This document shows, one piece after another, positions 33,456-45,581 of a DNA stretch of 64,000 bases. Made by a program: the position numbers and the translations under genes. Location: contig JAKJHU010000378.1 in the NCBI GenBank assembly GCA_022316685.1, positions 62,001 to 126,000 on the forward strand, written 5' to 3'. The notes under the pieces are model-generated. The model searched no databases, had not been told where the DNA came from, and saw only the letters and a program-made list of their open reading frames with translations. How positions within the stretch are numbered: the first letter of the stretch is position 1; every line of letters starts with the position of its first letter. Origin of the DNA: Progne subis subis (taxonomy: Eukaryota > Chordata > Aves > Passeriformes > Hirundinidae).

Positions 33456-35454
33456 CTAACAATGCAATCTGCAAGTTCTCTGATTTCTGCAATGCCCAAT
33501 CAAAATATCTTTTTTCAAAGGCAGGTAAATTGTTGTAAAATCTTTGCCTGCCATTGTTTGCAGCCTGGTCCTAGTTTTGATGATCATCTGAGCTATCATT
33601 TCCAGACTTGTGAGGATCATCCTTGGAAACCTGTAAGATAAAAATTCCACTCTAAAATCAACAATGGGTCCTTCTGTGATGAATCCCACTGAAAAACCAA
33701 CCCACACAACGGTATCCTCTCTCCCAACACTGCAAGAAAGAATGGCAACAATTCCACAAAACCAATCCCCTTTCAAGAGATTCATCAGATCCCTGATAAC
33801 TTCACGATCCAAACTTTCCCATCTCGGGTTTACATTCTGTGTACCATAAATCACTGGCATACCCATGCCCTTTGCACCCATTGAACATTTCTTTGTGTCT
33901 GTCCAGTCTGTTGGCTTGGCAGAAGCCTGTGCAGTGTCTGCCTCTGAATTTGTCTCCTTTGTTTATGGCTTTGCTGCTGCTCCATCCTCTCCAGGATGTT
34001 TGGAAGCTGCACGTCATGTGGTCCTGTTTCTTTTTCTTTCTCCCGCTGAACAGGAACCAGAGTTTGCTGAGCATCCTCAAATTTTTCTGCAGCTTCTTTC
34101 CTTGGAAACACCTGTAAAAGCTGAGATATTTTTTGGACGCGTCCCCATCCGTGACATCTCCGGCAGCTGCCCCCGAATCCTCACAAGCAACCGATTCAGG
34201 AACTGGCAAACTGCCAGTGGGCGGAGCCTGGCCCCGTGGCCTCAGCCGCCTGGGGGTGGTACCTTCGAGTCTCTCTCCGCCTCGGCCACGCCCTGTCCTG
34301 CCAGCTCCGTCTCTGCTTGTCCCGCCCTGCCCGCTCCGCCTCGGCGGTCTCCGGCAGGATATCCCGCCCCCTCTCACACTCAGAACTCGTCCTGCCTGCT
34401 TCGTTATTTGAATCTGCCCCCCTCTGAACAAAGTTGCACTTTAGACTTTTCCCTGCTTCTGCCGCGCCTGCGGTTTGAACATGCCGCATGGCTTTCTGAG
34501 TCTTGTAGTTCTCGACTTGGTACTTCCGGTTTTTGCATCCCCCTCCCGGCGCTCCGCGACGCGAATGTGTTTTGAGCTATGTGTCCCCTAGCTTGCATCC
34601 TCAGCGTGCGCCAAGTCGCTTGCTCAGTTCTCGGGTCTCTGCCCGTTCCAGCTCTGTTGTTCGCTGTCTCACACCCCCCGCGATCCGTGCCTGCGCCTCG
34701 CGATGCGCTTTCCCACTGCGTCCCACTGCGCCCCACCGCGCTCCGACGCGATTCGGTCCCCGGCGCAGCCTCGCCTCCCCGCTGTTCTGCAAACTGACTC
34801 CCATGATCCACCTCTGTCCCGCCCGACGCGTCCTCTAACCGCGCACCCCCGCGCCCCGACGCGCTCTGACAAGATGAGTTAGGACCGGCTTCCCGTGCAC
34901 ACCGCTTCCCCGGCGTCTCGCCCGCTCTGCCTTCCCCCCCCCCGCGCTCCGTTCCTCCACGGAGAGGGAAAGGAGCCGTGAAATGATGTCCCGCGGTGAC
35001 TTTGGGGGATTAAAGAGAGTCTTCCCCCTCCTCTCTCGGGAAGAATGTGGGGTGAGCTCTGGAACCGCCCGAAACAAGAGCATGTCCAATTTCCCCTGTT
35101 CTTTTGGGTGAATTAAAAGCTTCCTTTTTCCTGGAATTAATTTTGGGGTTTCTCACGAGCTTCCTGATGAATTTTGAAATGCATGAGAGTTCCCCCCTCC
35201 TCCATCTCCATCCCCTGGAGGAGCTATTGACCTTGAAGATAGCATTCCTCTGTCTCCTGGCACAACCTGCCCACAGATAAAGCTCTGCTATCTTGCTTTT
35301 TGCTGCACGTTGGCGGCTTTTCAATCCCGGAATTTTCACTGCTGTTATCTGTTGTAACTTCTAACTTAGTTCTCCCTGCTGCGGGTACAAACCTCACAGC
35401 TATCCTGTCTTTTTTCTGTCTAGAAATCTTTTCTTGTGAAATGTTTGATCCCAT
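33456..35454 (-). pseudogene. gag: gag remnant, beta/alpha-like provirus
   Basis: The ATG at 35454 gives MGSNISQEKISRQKK, a good N-myristoylation start (G2, S6). A GC- and CpG-rich, arginine/glycine/proline-coding middle (about 34200-34950) follows in shifting frames. A capsid-like frame (33881-33456) then reads RWESLDREVIRDLMNLLKGD. No zinc knuckle is recognisable. The long GC-rich middle parallels that in the gag at 46150-46620. Confidence 0.6.
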
Positions 35455-35717
35455 GATGTGTGTTCTAAATTTCACTGTCTTACCAAAAGCCGAAAGGCTT
35501 GCTGCAGCTGTGTCCAGTCTGCCTCAGGGTCTGTCCTGATCACTGCCCGCAGATCTCAGGGTGACGGGTTCCAGGGCCCCTTGGAAAACCGTCGTCTGGG
35601 ACGAACCGAAAACAAGGTGTTCTTCTTCTTCTTGGCCAGATGGTGTTTCTTTTCCGATGGTGTCTGTTTGGCTTTGATCTTCTGAGAGCTTTGATGTTGC
35701 TGCAGAGGTTTTGTTTT

Positions 35718-35897
35718 GCCTGTTCAGGATTGCCAGATGTTGCGCACCCAGAGACGTCTGTGGCTGCCTGACCAGAGACGCCAGGTGTTTCTGCCCACTC
35801 AGAGATGGCAGTGGTTTCTGTGCCCACCCAGGGATGCCACTTGTTGCTGAGCCCACTCAGAGGGACGCCAGTTGTTTTTCTGCACCTAGGGACAGCA
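35718..35897 (-). repeat. Tandem array of tRNA-Asn primer-site-like repeats
   Basis: Seven degenerate copies of GCCCACYCAGRGAYGCCA with a gttgtttct-like spacer begin at 35718, 35744, 35766, 35793, 35822, 35851 and 35882 (steps of 22-31 bp). On the sense strand the copy at 35839-35822 reads TGGCATCCCTGGGTGGGC. This is 17 of 18 identical to the complement of the vertebrate tRNA-Asn 3' end and lies five bases outside the LTR edge, so it is the likely working primer site. Confidence 0.75.
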
Positions 35898-36544
35898 GTT
35901 GTTGAGGGGCTGCTTGCTGGAGCTTAAATTCCCGCATTCAGGTGGCTTTAGAGCCTTTTTTGCCCTCGGCAAAGCTCTGAGCCAAGCGCAGGAAAAGACG
36001 GAGTCTTCAAGGTTGCATGCCTCGTGTTTATTAGTTCTTATCTTACAATTTTCTCAGTGTCTTGCAAGATGTTTGCCGCGGCTCGGACATCTGGTGACTC
36101 CCCCGTCCCAGGGCTGTCCTTATCTTTTATACTAATTGCTACGTATTTGATATTTACTATTTATTACTAATGTCTATGACTATTACTAAAAAGGTCATCT
36201 TTACTTTGATCCAATCCTCACAAACTACTTTGTGCCAACGTCACTGCAGAAATGGAGTGAGGGAACAAGAAAGAAGAAGAAGGAGGCAATGCCCCAAATT
36301 CTCCATCTTGTCCCCATTCACTTCAATACAAGAAACCCAAAACCACTATTTTTCTCCCCTGTGATATACTAAACTACAATCTTTCACACTCTTGTGGCCT
36401 GCAATGCTTCCTGCAGTGCAAGAAGCCTCTCCCATAGACTGAAATCAAATCCAGTGTCTCTCTGAGCTCTGGGCTGTGGTCCCAGAACCCCCTGCCCAGG
36501 TCTCTGACCCTCCAGAGCAACCAAAGGAATGCCCTGCACTCCAA
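35845..36544 (-). repeat. 5' LTR of the minus-strand beta/alpha-like provirus
   Basis: It aligns with 30715-31415 over its length: shared gttgaggggctgcttgctgg, gcatgcctcgtgtttattag and a matching end near 36544. Its right end runs into a short ctccaa repeat (36538-36555), which blurs the border. Confidence 0.82.
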
Positions 36545-37644
36545 CTCCAACTCCAATTGTGTTATATATAATTATTAGTATTAATTTTTTATTATTATCA
36601 TAATATCACTTGCAGAAATGAACTGAACTCAACATTAAAACCTTCTTCTGTCTCTCCATGTGGGAGCATTCCAAAAACAATTGTCCCTTCTCTTGGCGCT
36701 GTTTCCAATGTGTTGTTAACAAAATTCACCCTCGTCTACCCAAATCCACAAGTCCTTTTCTTTTTTCCATATGCAATATTTGGATCCATATTAACACATC
36801 CACTCTTTCAGCTTCTTTTAACCGACTGCCCCACTGCTTGATGCTCAGACCTCTGCCCACTCCAGAGCCAGAGAGCTCTAGGGAAGGGCTTCCCATGCAG
36901 GAATTTGTATGGCACTGATTGCTCACATTTACATTTAAACAGTGACATTTTGGTGTGATGTATGCCAGTGTGGTTTTCCCAGTGGGCAGGGTCACCACTA
37001 CAGACCCCACCTGAAGGAATCAGTGTCATTTACTACAGCTCAAAGCAGCAAAGGAGCACAAAAGGAGCAGCTCAGCAAGGCACCCAACCATCACTACCAA
37101 AGATTGCCTGCAGGGATTGAGAAAGATCCATCACCAGTCCCCACAGACTTCCCCATCACCCACATCCGCACATCAGCTGGGGGAAGCTGTCCCAGCCAAG
37201 GACTGGAGAGCCACTCCCGGACACTGGGAATTGCTGCAGGTGCCTCCAGCCACAGGTGAGGCTCCAACCTGGCTGGGAGAGGGCCCAGCTCTGATAGCGC
37301 TGAATAAACAAACTGACAGCACTTCTAGTGCAGGAACAGCTGGTTTCCTCCTCCTCTTGGGTCCCTCCCAAAGCCTGGCCAGGGCCCAAGGAGGAAGCAA
37401 GATAGTTGACTTTGATCCTAAAGCACCAAACAAAGCCAGATGTCAGCTTTCATGGCCTTGTCCAGCTTCTAAACACAGAAAGGTCAATACCTGTTTCACT
37501 AATGAGTGGACACATCTGTCACAATGCTAATGACCATGCATATTTCACTAATGAGCAGATACAAAGATAACCTTTGGTTGGAAGGTTGATGCAGAGATCA
37601 CCTTTGGCTCAGGGCCTGCTGTTCAGGCCTCACTCAGGCCTCTT
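36545..37644. other. No recognisable gene
   Basis: AT-rich to about 36830, then mixed sequence with many short frames. The pieces around 36640-36960 could be old retroviral sequence, but I see no diagnostic motif. Confidence 0.4.
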
Positions 37645-37885
37645 GTCCAGGCCTGGCATGAGCAGGGACATCTTTCACCACATCAGGTTGTTCAGAGCCC
37701 TGTCCCAGCTGGACTTGAATGTTCCCAGGGATGGGGCATTGACCACCTGCAACCCCCCACATCCCCCCTGGCCACGGAACCTGGCTGCAGAAATGGGTCC
37801 TTGGGGTGCTTTCCAAGGAACCTTGAAGGGATGAGGGATCCAAAGCCAGCAGTGGGCTCAGTGCAGTGTCCATGGCCACAGCCCC
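37645..37885 (-). mobile_element. CR1 fragment, minus orientation
   Basis: The string gagcagggacatctttcacc followed by acatcaggttgttcagagcc is CR1 in antisense. The 240-bp block is the inverted counterpart of 18117-18355, differing at only a few positions, including its non-CR1-looking end (tggccatggacactgcactga). Confidence 0.85.
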
Positions 37886-38744
37886 TTGCCATGGCCCAGG
37901 GCAGGTTGGGATGATGATCCACCCTCACTGCTGGCCCAGGGCAGGGCTGCAGGGCCCTTCCCCACAGCCTGTCTGCACACAGGCACTTCCAGGGCTCTCT
38001 GCATTTTCCTTCCCCTCACTCTTGGCTCACTCACACACCTCCCAACAACCCACCTGGAGCTTTGAGCTGCAAGGAGTTCAAAGCTTGTCTGTCCTTCAGG
38101 AGCTGGTCTAATTCTGCCTTCAGCCAACTCTGGATTTGTGTTTATTGGAGAACTTCCTGTGTGTCTAGAACATTCCTTGCATGGTTCTGCCTTGGGGAAG
38201 GGGAAGCTCCGTGGTGGCACCTTGGGCTTGGCACACACTTGAGGAGATTGCCTGGAACTTAGGAGTTTTAGATTGCTAAAAAAGGAAGAAATACACTCTT
38301 TGCTTGAGTGCAGCAGTGCTTCTCTGAGCAAAGCAGGTCCCAGGTGAGTGAGGGGAGACAGGAGGGGGTTGGGGAATGTGGAGCAAGGTTGTCCACACTG
38401 GGTAAGACCTCAAGGAACAACTTATCTGACCAGGCCAGACCTCCTTAGGAGAGACCCTGGATCAGTATCAGTCACTGAATGCTGTAAACACCTCTGCGCT
38501 AAAGAGAAAAATTCACCCATGAAAATAGGAATGTGGGTTTATTGGAAGTTCTTTGAAATATTTCACCCTAACTCTAGGAAAAAAGACTTCCTAATGAACT
38601 GCACCAGATCAGAGGGAAATCAAGGCACGGCCATGGTTTGTCAGGACTTGCTTGATTCTAATGAGCCCTGTGGTGCATTTGGTGTTGAGCCCTGGAAGCT
38701 CAGGGCCTGAGAGGAGATTGCACTAACATTTCTAGGAGTCAAAG
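37886..38744. other. No recognisable gene
   Basis: Mixed-composition sequence. Longest frames are under 160 codons and have no motif. No repeats stand out. Confidence 0.4.
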
Positions 38745-39065
38745 TCAGAGGAAACACCCAAAGTGTCTTGAAACATTAATGGGTTCCACTGAGGTCCATC
38801 CCCAACACAGGCTCCTCATGGACTCTGTGGAGGAGAGAATTAGAGGCCAGGATTGCACAAAAACCTCTCAGAGACTTCGTGTGGGAAGGAAATTCCAAAG
38901 TAGCTTACACACATTGAGTATCTCAAAGCATTAATGAGCCCCACTGAGTGTCAATGCAAAGCTCTCAAGGGACTCATTAGAGCAGATAATTGGAGGCCAT
39001 GATTGCACAAACCTCTCAAAGACTCACAGGAAAAAAGCAAAACCAAAACCCAAAGTCCTTTGAAT
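38745..39065. repeat. Degenerate direct repeat of about 150-160 bp
   Basis: Two copies share cattaatgNgNtccactgag, then ctcNNggactcNNt, agagaaNaattNgaggccaN and gattgcacaaacctctcaNagactc. The copies start near 38774 and 38930. Confidence 0.6.
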
Positions 39066-40204
39066 GCTCCTCCTGGCAGCATTCAGGAGCCCCCAGGAAC
39101 ATTGCTGATCAAGGCTCCCCAGGGACTCCTTCCAGCACATCCTTGAGGCCACTGGGATGTGAGGGGGATGCTGAGGGCAGCACAAGGGGCTGACAGTGCC
39201 CAGCCTTGCTGGGCTTTGCCAGGAGGCCCAGGGCCTCAGGACAAGGTGTCTCTCACAGCCCTTGGTGGCACAGAGGCTGCTGTGCCCCAGGACACCAGGA
39301 CTTGGCTTCTCCTGGGCACTGCCAGCCCTGCCAGGGCCCTTGGCCATGTCCAGCACAGCTTGTCCTGCCCTGTCCCACAGCTGCTGCACACTCCCATCTC
39401 GCTGCCCCCCTGGCTCTGCCCTCACATGGCCAGCCCTGCCCTGACCTCTGCCCAGGGCATGTCTGACACCCCCCATCCAATGGGCTGGGGGTGGGGAAAG
39501 TGTTCCTGAGGGCACAGGGAGGGGACAGCTGGGCTGGACTGACCCAAGGGAGCTCCCATTCCTTGTGATGTCATGGTCAGCAATAAACTGAGGGGAAAGA
39601 AGGGTGATGGGTGTGGTGGCTGGCCGTGAGGGCTGTGGATGTCTTTTATTATTGAGACATTTCTCATACCAAGCACAAAGTACATGTACTCCATCCTTTC
39701 CTGCCAGGAGCTGGCTGGACATTGTCTGCTGATGGGAAGTAGAGAATTGATCTCAGTTGTTATTTCTGTCCTTACACATGTGGCCTTTGCTTTTTGAGGC
39801 CCTTGCTGAGGAGGATGGTCACAGCACGGACATGCAGCAGGACAGTGACCAAACTGCCCGAGCACTCCGGCCTTGCACCCACAGAAGGGCTGGGAAGGGG
39901 AGTGTGGAGCTGGGAAGAGCAGATGTGGAAAGAGCCAGGGCCATTGTCCCTGTCTGTGCTGGCTCTACTGCGAGCCTCTTTCCTTCACGTCTGCAAAAGA
40001 TCATTATTTATTCAGATGCATAGGGAGCAAAGCTTTTGAAAGTCATTGAGATACTGAATAATGGCAGATACTCATGTAGAAATGCTGTGAGTAGTGATAT
40101 ACGTTTGTGGAAATCAAAACAGTAGGAATGTATTAAAAAAATGCAGAAATGGAAAAAAAGGACACCAAGTCTGAGATTTGAAATAAGCTATATTCAGAAG
40201 GTTC
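39066..40204. other. No recognisable gene
   Basis: GC-rich sequence to about 39540, then mixed. Open frames on both strands are composition artefacts with no conserved motif. Confidence 0.4.
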
Positions 40205-40472
40205 TGCAGAAGAAAAGAGGCAGGTTTTTGCTTCTGAAATCCAGCCAGCAGTTTCCTCATGGACTCCATGAGTTCCTTATTCCTCAGGCTGGAGATGAGG
40301 GGGTTCAGGGCTGGAGGCACCAGCGAGTACAGAACTGACAGGGCCAGATCCAGGGATGGGGAGGAGATGGAGGGGGGCTTCAGGTGGGCAAATTAACCAC
40401 TGCTGACAAACAAGGACACCACAGCCAGGCGAGGGAGGCATGTGGAAAAGACTTTGTGTCCTAGGAGGCCCC
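40205..40472 (-). pseudogene. Olfactory receptor fragment (OR14-like), C-terminal part
   Basis: On the minus strand GHKVFSTCLPRLAVVSLFV (end of intracellular loop 3 and TM6) is followed by an in-frame TAA at 40395-40393. Then come KPPSISSPSLDLALSVLYS, the TM7 motif PPALNPLISSLRN (canonical PxxNPxIYSxRN) and KELMESMRKLLAG. This is the bird gamma-c (OR14-like) pattern. The first five helices are missing and one stop is present, so it is a dead fragment of a chemosensory G-protein-coupled receptor. Confidence 0.87.
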
Positions 40473-42239
40473 ACTTTGCCCAAGTAGAGCCTTGCATCCA
40501 TGAGATTCCCTGTTGTCACAATGCTCTGCTGGGTTCCGTGGGGCTGTACTGTGTCACAGGGGACACTGAGCTCCACGTGCCCCTGGCACTCTCCAAGTGG
40601 CACCTGGCTTCCATGAGGCCCCGCTGTGTTTGTAGTGGACACTTGGTTCCCCAAGATGTCCTTGTGTCACAGAGCTCTCCTGGTGCCATGAGGCCCGGCT
40701 GTGTTGATGCCTTCAGGAACCCAGAAATAAAGTAACAGCCTTGGAGATAATATTATAGAGGAGGTAATAGAAAGGCTGATCTTTATTGGAGGCCTCCAAG
40801 GGGCAGATATGGAAAATGTCCACAAAACGCCCAGACCCCCAAAGGGTGAATACAGTTCTATAAATGTAGCAGATTAGCATATTTGACAAAAATCACCAGT
40901 TAGGAGCACAGGTGGTGAGGCATGACAAAGTTCCTTGCAAGAGTCACTCTGTCCCTGACTGGACACTTCGGGCACAGCAAGGAAGGAAAGCAACAACAGA
41001 ACCAAACAAAATCCAGGCAATCAAACCAGAAACGAACCGAGGACTGTCCTGGTGTGTGTGTGACAAGAGGACAGTGAGGGCAAGGATAAAAGGAGCACGG
41101 CCTAAAAGCGTCACAGAGCTCGAACTTAACAGGACTTGACTATACCCTAACCTTAACTTCCACCTTCAACTTCACAATTTAGCAAAAGAACAGCACTTGA
41201 CAGTATTTATCTGAACTTATAAACTATGACTTAACCATTTCACCGAGGAACTAGTATTTAACTTCACTTATAACTTCTATTAAACCTGGAATTATGGTAA
41301 GGCACTTCACAAAGCACTGACTCAGAAAACTCTAAACCCTACAACTTTAATTTTCCAGAGTTTGGGAAGAGGAAGTCAGGAGAAGGGAGAGAGATCCACA
41401 AGTCAGGGCCTTGGATGCCAGCACCATCTCAGCTGCTGTGAGCTCCAGGGACCAGTGGGACGTGTCAGTGTCACAGCCATGTCACAGCCCTCACCTGCTC
41501 TGGCCCCTCTCATCAGGTGGGATTTTCAGGGTGCCAGGGGCTTGGCAGCCACTTTGGGGCTGGACTCAGAGGCTGCAGTGGCTGGCGCTGGGGCAGTGAC
41601 CATCCCAAACCACCTCAGAAACCTGGGATGCACCAAAATCCCTTCAAGAACACGGAAATACCCAAAAACTCACTCAAGAATGGGTTCCCCCTCCTTCATC
41701 ATCCCAAACCTTGGCTGTCTCATTCCAGACTTCACCACACCCTCCCAATCCCCACCCAAACCCATCCCAGCTCTCATGGACATCAAGGACCCTCTTCCCA
41801 AGCCCTATTTCTCCCATCCCCACTCCTCCAATTGCCCATCCCACCCATCCTGCCCTACCCCAATGCTCACCTCACCCCTCCTGATCTGCATCCCACTTTG
41901 CCCAACCCCTTTCCAACCCCCCATTCCACACTGAGGGGCTGAGGAACTTGAGTAATTTTGGGGTGGAATTGAGTAGTTTTCAGTGGCAATGAGTGTTTTG
42001 AGGTGACAGATCAAAGCCTCTTGTCTCTCTGAGTGTTAAGAAATGGAGACAACCACACCAAAGACCCCCAAATCCTCCCAAGTATCACCTGGAATCCCAG
42101 ATTCTCTTGAAACACAAGGAAAAGTGAGGCTTCAGATGCCTTTGATGAATTGGTTGATTTTCAGCCCAATTTTTGCTGTTTTTAAAGGATGAAGATGAAC
42201 CAAAAGAATATTAGTACCCACCAAACTAAAGGACCACCA
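40473..42239. other. Unassigned block with C-rich, G-poor tract
   Basis: 40740-41350 is AT-rich and carries an antisense AATAAA (40780s), possibly an old LTR. 41640-41935 is strikingly C- and A-rich on the plus strand with few Gs. No gene motif was found. Confidence 0.4.
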
Positions 42240-42808
42240 GCACAGTGTCTTCACAATGTGGGTCCCCTGATAGGGGATGGAGTTGGAGCAGTGCTTGAAG
42301 CCCTTCCTGCACTGGGGACACTCGTAGGGCCTCTCCCCAGTGTGGATGATCTGGTGCTGGACAGGGGTATTGCTCTGGCTGAAGCTCTGTCCACCTTCCC
42401 AGCACAGAGTCGGTCTTTGCTCCTCAGTGCACCCTGGGATGGGTTTGGAGTCCTTCCTCCTGTCGGATCTCCGTTGCTTTTTCTCCCTTTGGATTCCTGC
42501 ACCGTGGAGCTGCTCAAAACGGCCTCTTCCACAAGGTTCTGCTGTGGGGATTTATCCTCCCTGGTCTCCATCCTCAGCTGCTTGTCTGGGAGAGGAAGGA
42601 CAAGGTCAGGATGGGATTTGCCTCCGTGACACAGGGAAGGGGAAGGAGATTCCTCCAGTGCATCCCCAGCAGGACGGTGTCTGCAGCGGGGTTGTCCTGC
42701 AGCCAGAGGCCATGCTCTGCTGGGAGATGGAGCAGGAGAGAGGGGGAAAGGGGCACTGACTTCCTCCTCACCTGCCTGCCTGTCCTGGGACATCTTCCTC
42801 TTCCTCAC
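42240..42808 (-). pseudogene. C2H2 zinc-finger gene copy B, truncated
   Basis: Exon 1 (about 42808-42767) keeps RKRKMSQDRQA and the GTGAGG donor but has lost the ATG: the position equivalent to the start in copy A reads TTG. Exon 2 retains [19 protein letters not shown] and linker text, then a single decayed finger-like stretch before homology ends near 42240. It cannot encode a finger array. Confidence 0.82.
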
Positions 42809-43410
42809 AGCCGTCTCTGCAATCCAGCCAAGGTTTGGGAATGGGAAATCCTGCTTTGGACAAAAACAAGGGATGAGTACTGTTGAGTTTGAATGTCCTT
42901 TTGCTCAAGTCCATCTCTACAAGTCACCAGACTTCTGGAGTCCCTAATAGTCCTATCAAACACCAAGAGCAACCCTGAAAATTCCTTTGTGGAGTTGCCT
43001 GTCTCTGGTCTCCCTGCCCTCCCCAGGCTGCTGAGAATCCCAGGAATCTAAAAATCTCCCCCCTTTTCCATTTTCCATTTAGGAATGCTGGGGAGGGTTG
43101 GGGTCCCAGGGTCCCTTCTCCTTTTATTCTCTGCTTTGGGGTGCAGGGGCTCCAAGGAGTCCCCCCCCCTGCCCCTCTCCAAGCTGTTGAAGGTCCTGCA
43201 AATTGCAGCACTCCCCCTGTCTGGGCTCCTGGGGGACACAGGGCTCTGCTCCTCCAGGCTGCCTCTGTCAGCACTGCCACTGGGACCCCCCCAGTGTCAC
43301 CCCAAGGGGCATTTTCCACCCAGCTTTGGAGTTCTTACTTCTACAAACATCCCCAACCCCAAAAAAAAACCCAGCCCAGGGACCACTCAGGATATCTGAG
43401 CCGAGCTCCC

Positions 43411-44159
43411 TGTCTTGGGCTGGTAAGACAGGGGTCTGCTATGGAAGGTGGGAGCCTCCCTCGAAATGGAAAATACAAACCCCCTCTCTTTGAATTACAA
43501 ATTTGAAATTAACGGGCTCTCACGCAAAGATATGGCAATAGGAATATCAGTTCTTCAGTAGGAAAATTAAACTAAAAATGCAGTAGTAAAAAAAAACCAC
43601 CACCAAAAAGGCCCAAAAAATAAGACTCAGAATCCAACCTGACACCCGGGTAGTCAGGGTGTTGCTAGCAGTGCAACCAAATTGTGGCTGCAGTCCTCCT
43701 GGAGTGACAGATGTGGTTCTGTTGAAGCAATGATCTTGTAGAAGGGTGTAGTTTTCCTCTGAAGGTCCAGTGGTGATGTAGATGGGTCTGGTCTTCCTCT
43801 ATGACTCCAGTGGAAACTGGCTGCTCCTGATACTTTAAATCTAAGATTATATCCAGGTAGGAATGCTTGGCTCCTCCCTCTGGGTGGAGCATCTCACAAT
43901 GGGATGATGTAATTTTATCAGTCATGCAGTGGGACTCAATGGCCCATTAACAGAAGATATCTCCCTGGAGGAGGATGGGTCGTGGAAGAGATAAAGAACA
44001 CTGCCCCACCTGGTTTTAACAGCCGCCCCATTAAGAGAAGATCCCCCTCAGAGATAAGAGGAATGAATTGGTCATGGAAGAGATAAACAACCTGCCCTCC
44101 AGGTTTTAACAGATGGTAATGGAATACATTTTTTCGGTTACATCTTGCATTGCAAGACA
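43411..44159 (-). mobile_element. Solo-like LTR in copy B, minus orientation
   Basis: Same element as 22738-23474, bounded by tgtcttg and gcaagaca. Small indels distinguish it from copy A, including in the poly-A/CACC tract near 43588. Confidence 0.6.
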
Positions 44160-44581
44160 GGACTTGATGCTCCTTGCCCAGGCTCTGTCCAGAACACGCC
44201 CAGGCCAATGCTCAGCAGAGAAAAGCCCCGTGAGCAGCCCCAGGGTGGCCGTGGGCAGGCTGGGGGCAAACAGCATGGCTGGGGCTCTGCAAGGTGCCTG
44301 GGGGAGATGGGAAGGAGCAGCAGAGCAGGGGCTGATCCATCCCCACTGCGCTGGACAGCCCAGGGCAGCGTCCCAGAGCGTCCTCATGCACCTGCCAACA
44401 ACATCCCCCCTCTGCAGCCCTGGCCTCTCCCCCAGCTCACACAGGTGCCACATCCTTGCAGGCACAGACACGGCAGCACTGGCTCAGGAGCCCCTGTGTG
44501 CACTGCCCAGAGCAGGCGTGAGCACCCCCATGGTGTTGGTGTGGGGAGATGAACCTGAGGGAGCACAAATGCCATCAGCCC

Positions 44582-45275
44582 TGTAGTGGTGCAGAACTGT
44601 TTTATTAGGTTTTTGTAAGAAGTTTATGTTATGGTTCATTTCACTGTATCCCCGATTTTGTATCCCTTTTGTGTCGTCTTTATAATAAGGTGTTTTGTGT
44701 CAATCATCCCACTCCTCACATGGCATGTAACATCCCCTCTGCCCCCCCTCACTCTGGGGCAGCCTGTCTATCACTCCAGGGGTCCCTCCCAGATTGCGAA
44801 ACCTCAGGGAGAGGGCTTCGGGTGGACAGGTAGCCTGGGGGAATTCTTTTCCTCTGGAGGTGGTTGGTCCGAGGCTTGGGGGTGGGCACACCTTGTTACC
44901 CCCTGGATCCCCTGATTTGTTGTCTTGTTGTATCCTCCCTGGAACCCCTCCCCCGCTTATAAGGTAGAGGAGGGAGATTGAAACTCTCTCCCAGCAGCTC
45001 TCCGAGCAGCTCCTCGCTCAGCTGCTCAGCTCCCAGCCTCTGAGCTCTCGCCTCTGAGCTCGGAGCTCTCTGCTTCTCAACTCTGGAGCTAATAAACATC
45101 TTTTAACCTGCTAAGCTGAGAGCCAGCCTTTTCTCTTCTGCTGCTGTTGACTGTCTCAACATACGGGGTCCAACTGCTAAGCCGAAGCCGAAGCGAACTG
45201 GAAACATCTGTATCTGTGTTAACCGAGCTAGCCAGAGGTCCTCTCCCGCCCGGAGTGGGGAAAAAACCAGATACA
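44582..45275 (+). repeat. 5' LTR of the young beta-like provirus, 694 bp
   Basis: It runs TGTAGTGG to GATACA. A TATA-like CTTATAAGG lies near 44954-44962, followed by a run of gagctc-type repeats and AATAAA at 45091-45096. U3/R is therefore near 44985 and R/U5 near 45115. No difference from 51920-52613 was found by eye. Confidence 0.95.
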
Positions 45276-45277
45276 TT

Positions 45278-45295
45278 TGGCGCCCAACGTGGGGC
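45278..45295 (+). promoter_or_regulatory. Primer binding site, tRNA-Lys1,2
   Basis: TGGCGCCCAACGTGGGGC lies two bases past the LTR and is the standard primer site of many betaretroviruses and lentiviruses that use tRNA-Lys1,2. Confidence 0.93.
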
Positions 45296-45572
45296 GGACC
45301 ACGCCGGCAGAAACAGCTTGGACCACGTGGACACGGCTCCACGGAGACAGAGCGTCCGGCGCCCACGCAGGGTCCACTGGAGATGAGGCGGACCCTGCGA
45401 ACGGACTGGGGCTGATTTAGCCCGAAGAACAGTCTCTGGGCGTCACGCACCCCTGTGAAATTGACTTTTAAACAAGGCAAGTTCCAGGGGAAAGAAGGGC
45501 AGCTTTGGGGCCCCGACCGGAGTCCTTCTTGCAGCAGAACATCCAGACCCACGCACCCCCCAGGCACAGGAA

Positions 45573-45581
45573 CAGGTAAGT
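45573..45581 (+). promoter_or_regulatory. Predicted major splice donor in leader
   Basis: CAG|GTAAGT is a full consensus donor 200 bp before the gag start. It suits production of a subgenomic env-type RNA, although env itself is deleted. Confidence 0.6.

Larger units (their letters stand above)
30715..36544 (-). mobile_element. Beta/alpha-like provirus, minus strand, degraded
   Basis: Two related LTRs (30715-31415 and about 35845-36544) bracket gag, a short pol remnant and env in minus orientation. pol is related to that of the intact beta-like provirus at 44582-52613, while the TM subunit has a CX6CC motif, as in alpha- and gamma-type envs. The tRNA-Asn-like primer site is unusual. Most of pol is deleted: coding jumps from gag to an RNase H end/integrase fragment. 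No target-site duplication is seen, because the left neighbour is a truncated provirus and the right neighbour is unrelated DNA. Confidence 0.85.

Noticed and set aside
37117..37530. 137-codon plus-strand frame
   Set aside because: No recognisable motif, no promoter or splice context, and composition like its flanks.
40740..41350. Solo LTR
   Set aside because: An antisense AATAAA and AT-rich composition are suggestive, but no TG...CA ends, duplication or second copy could be identified.
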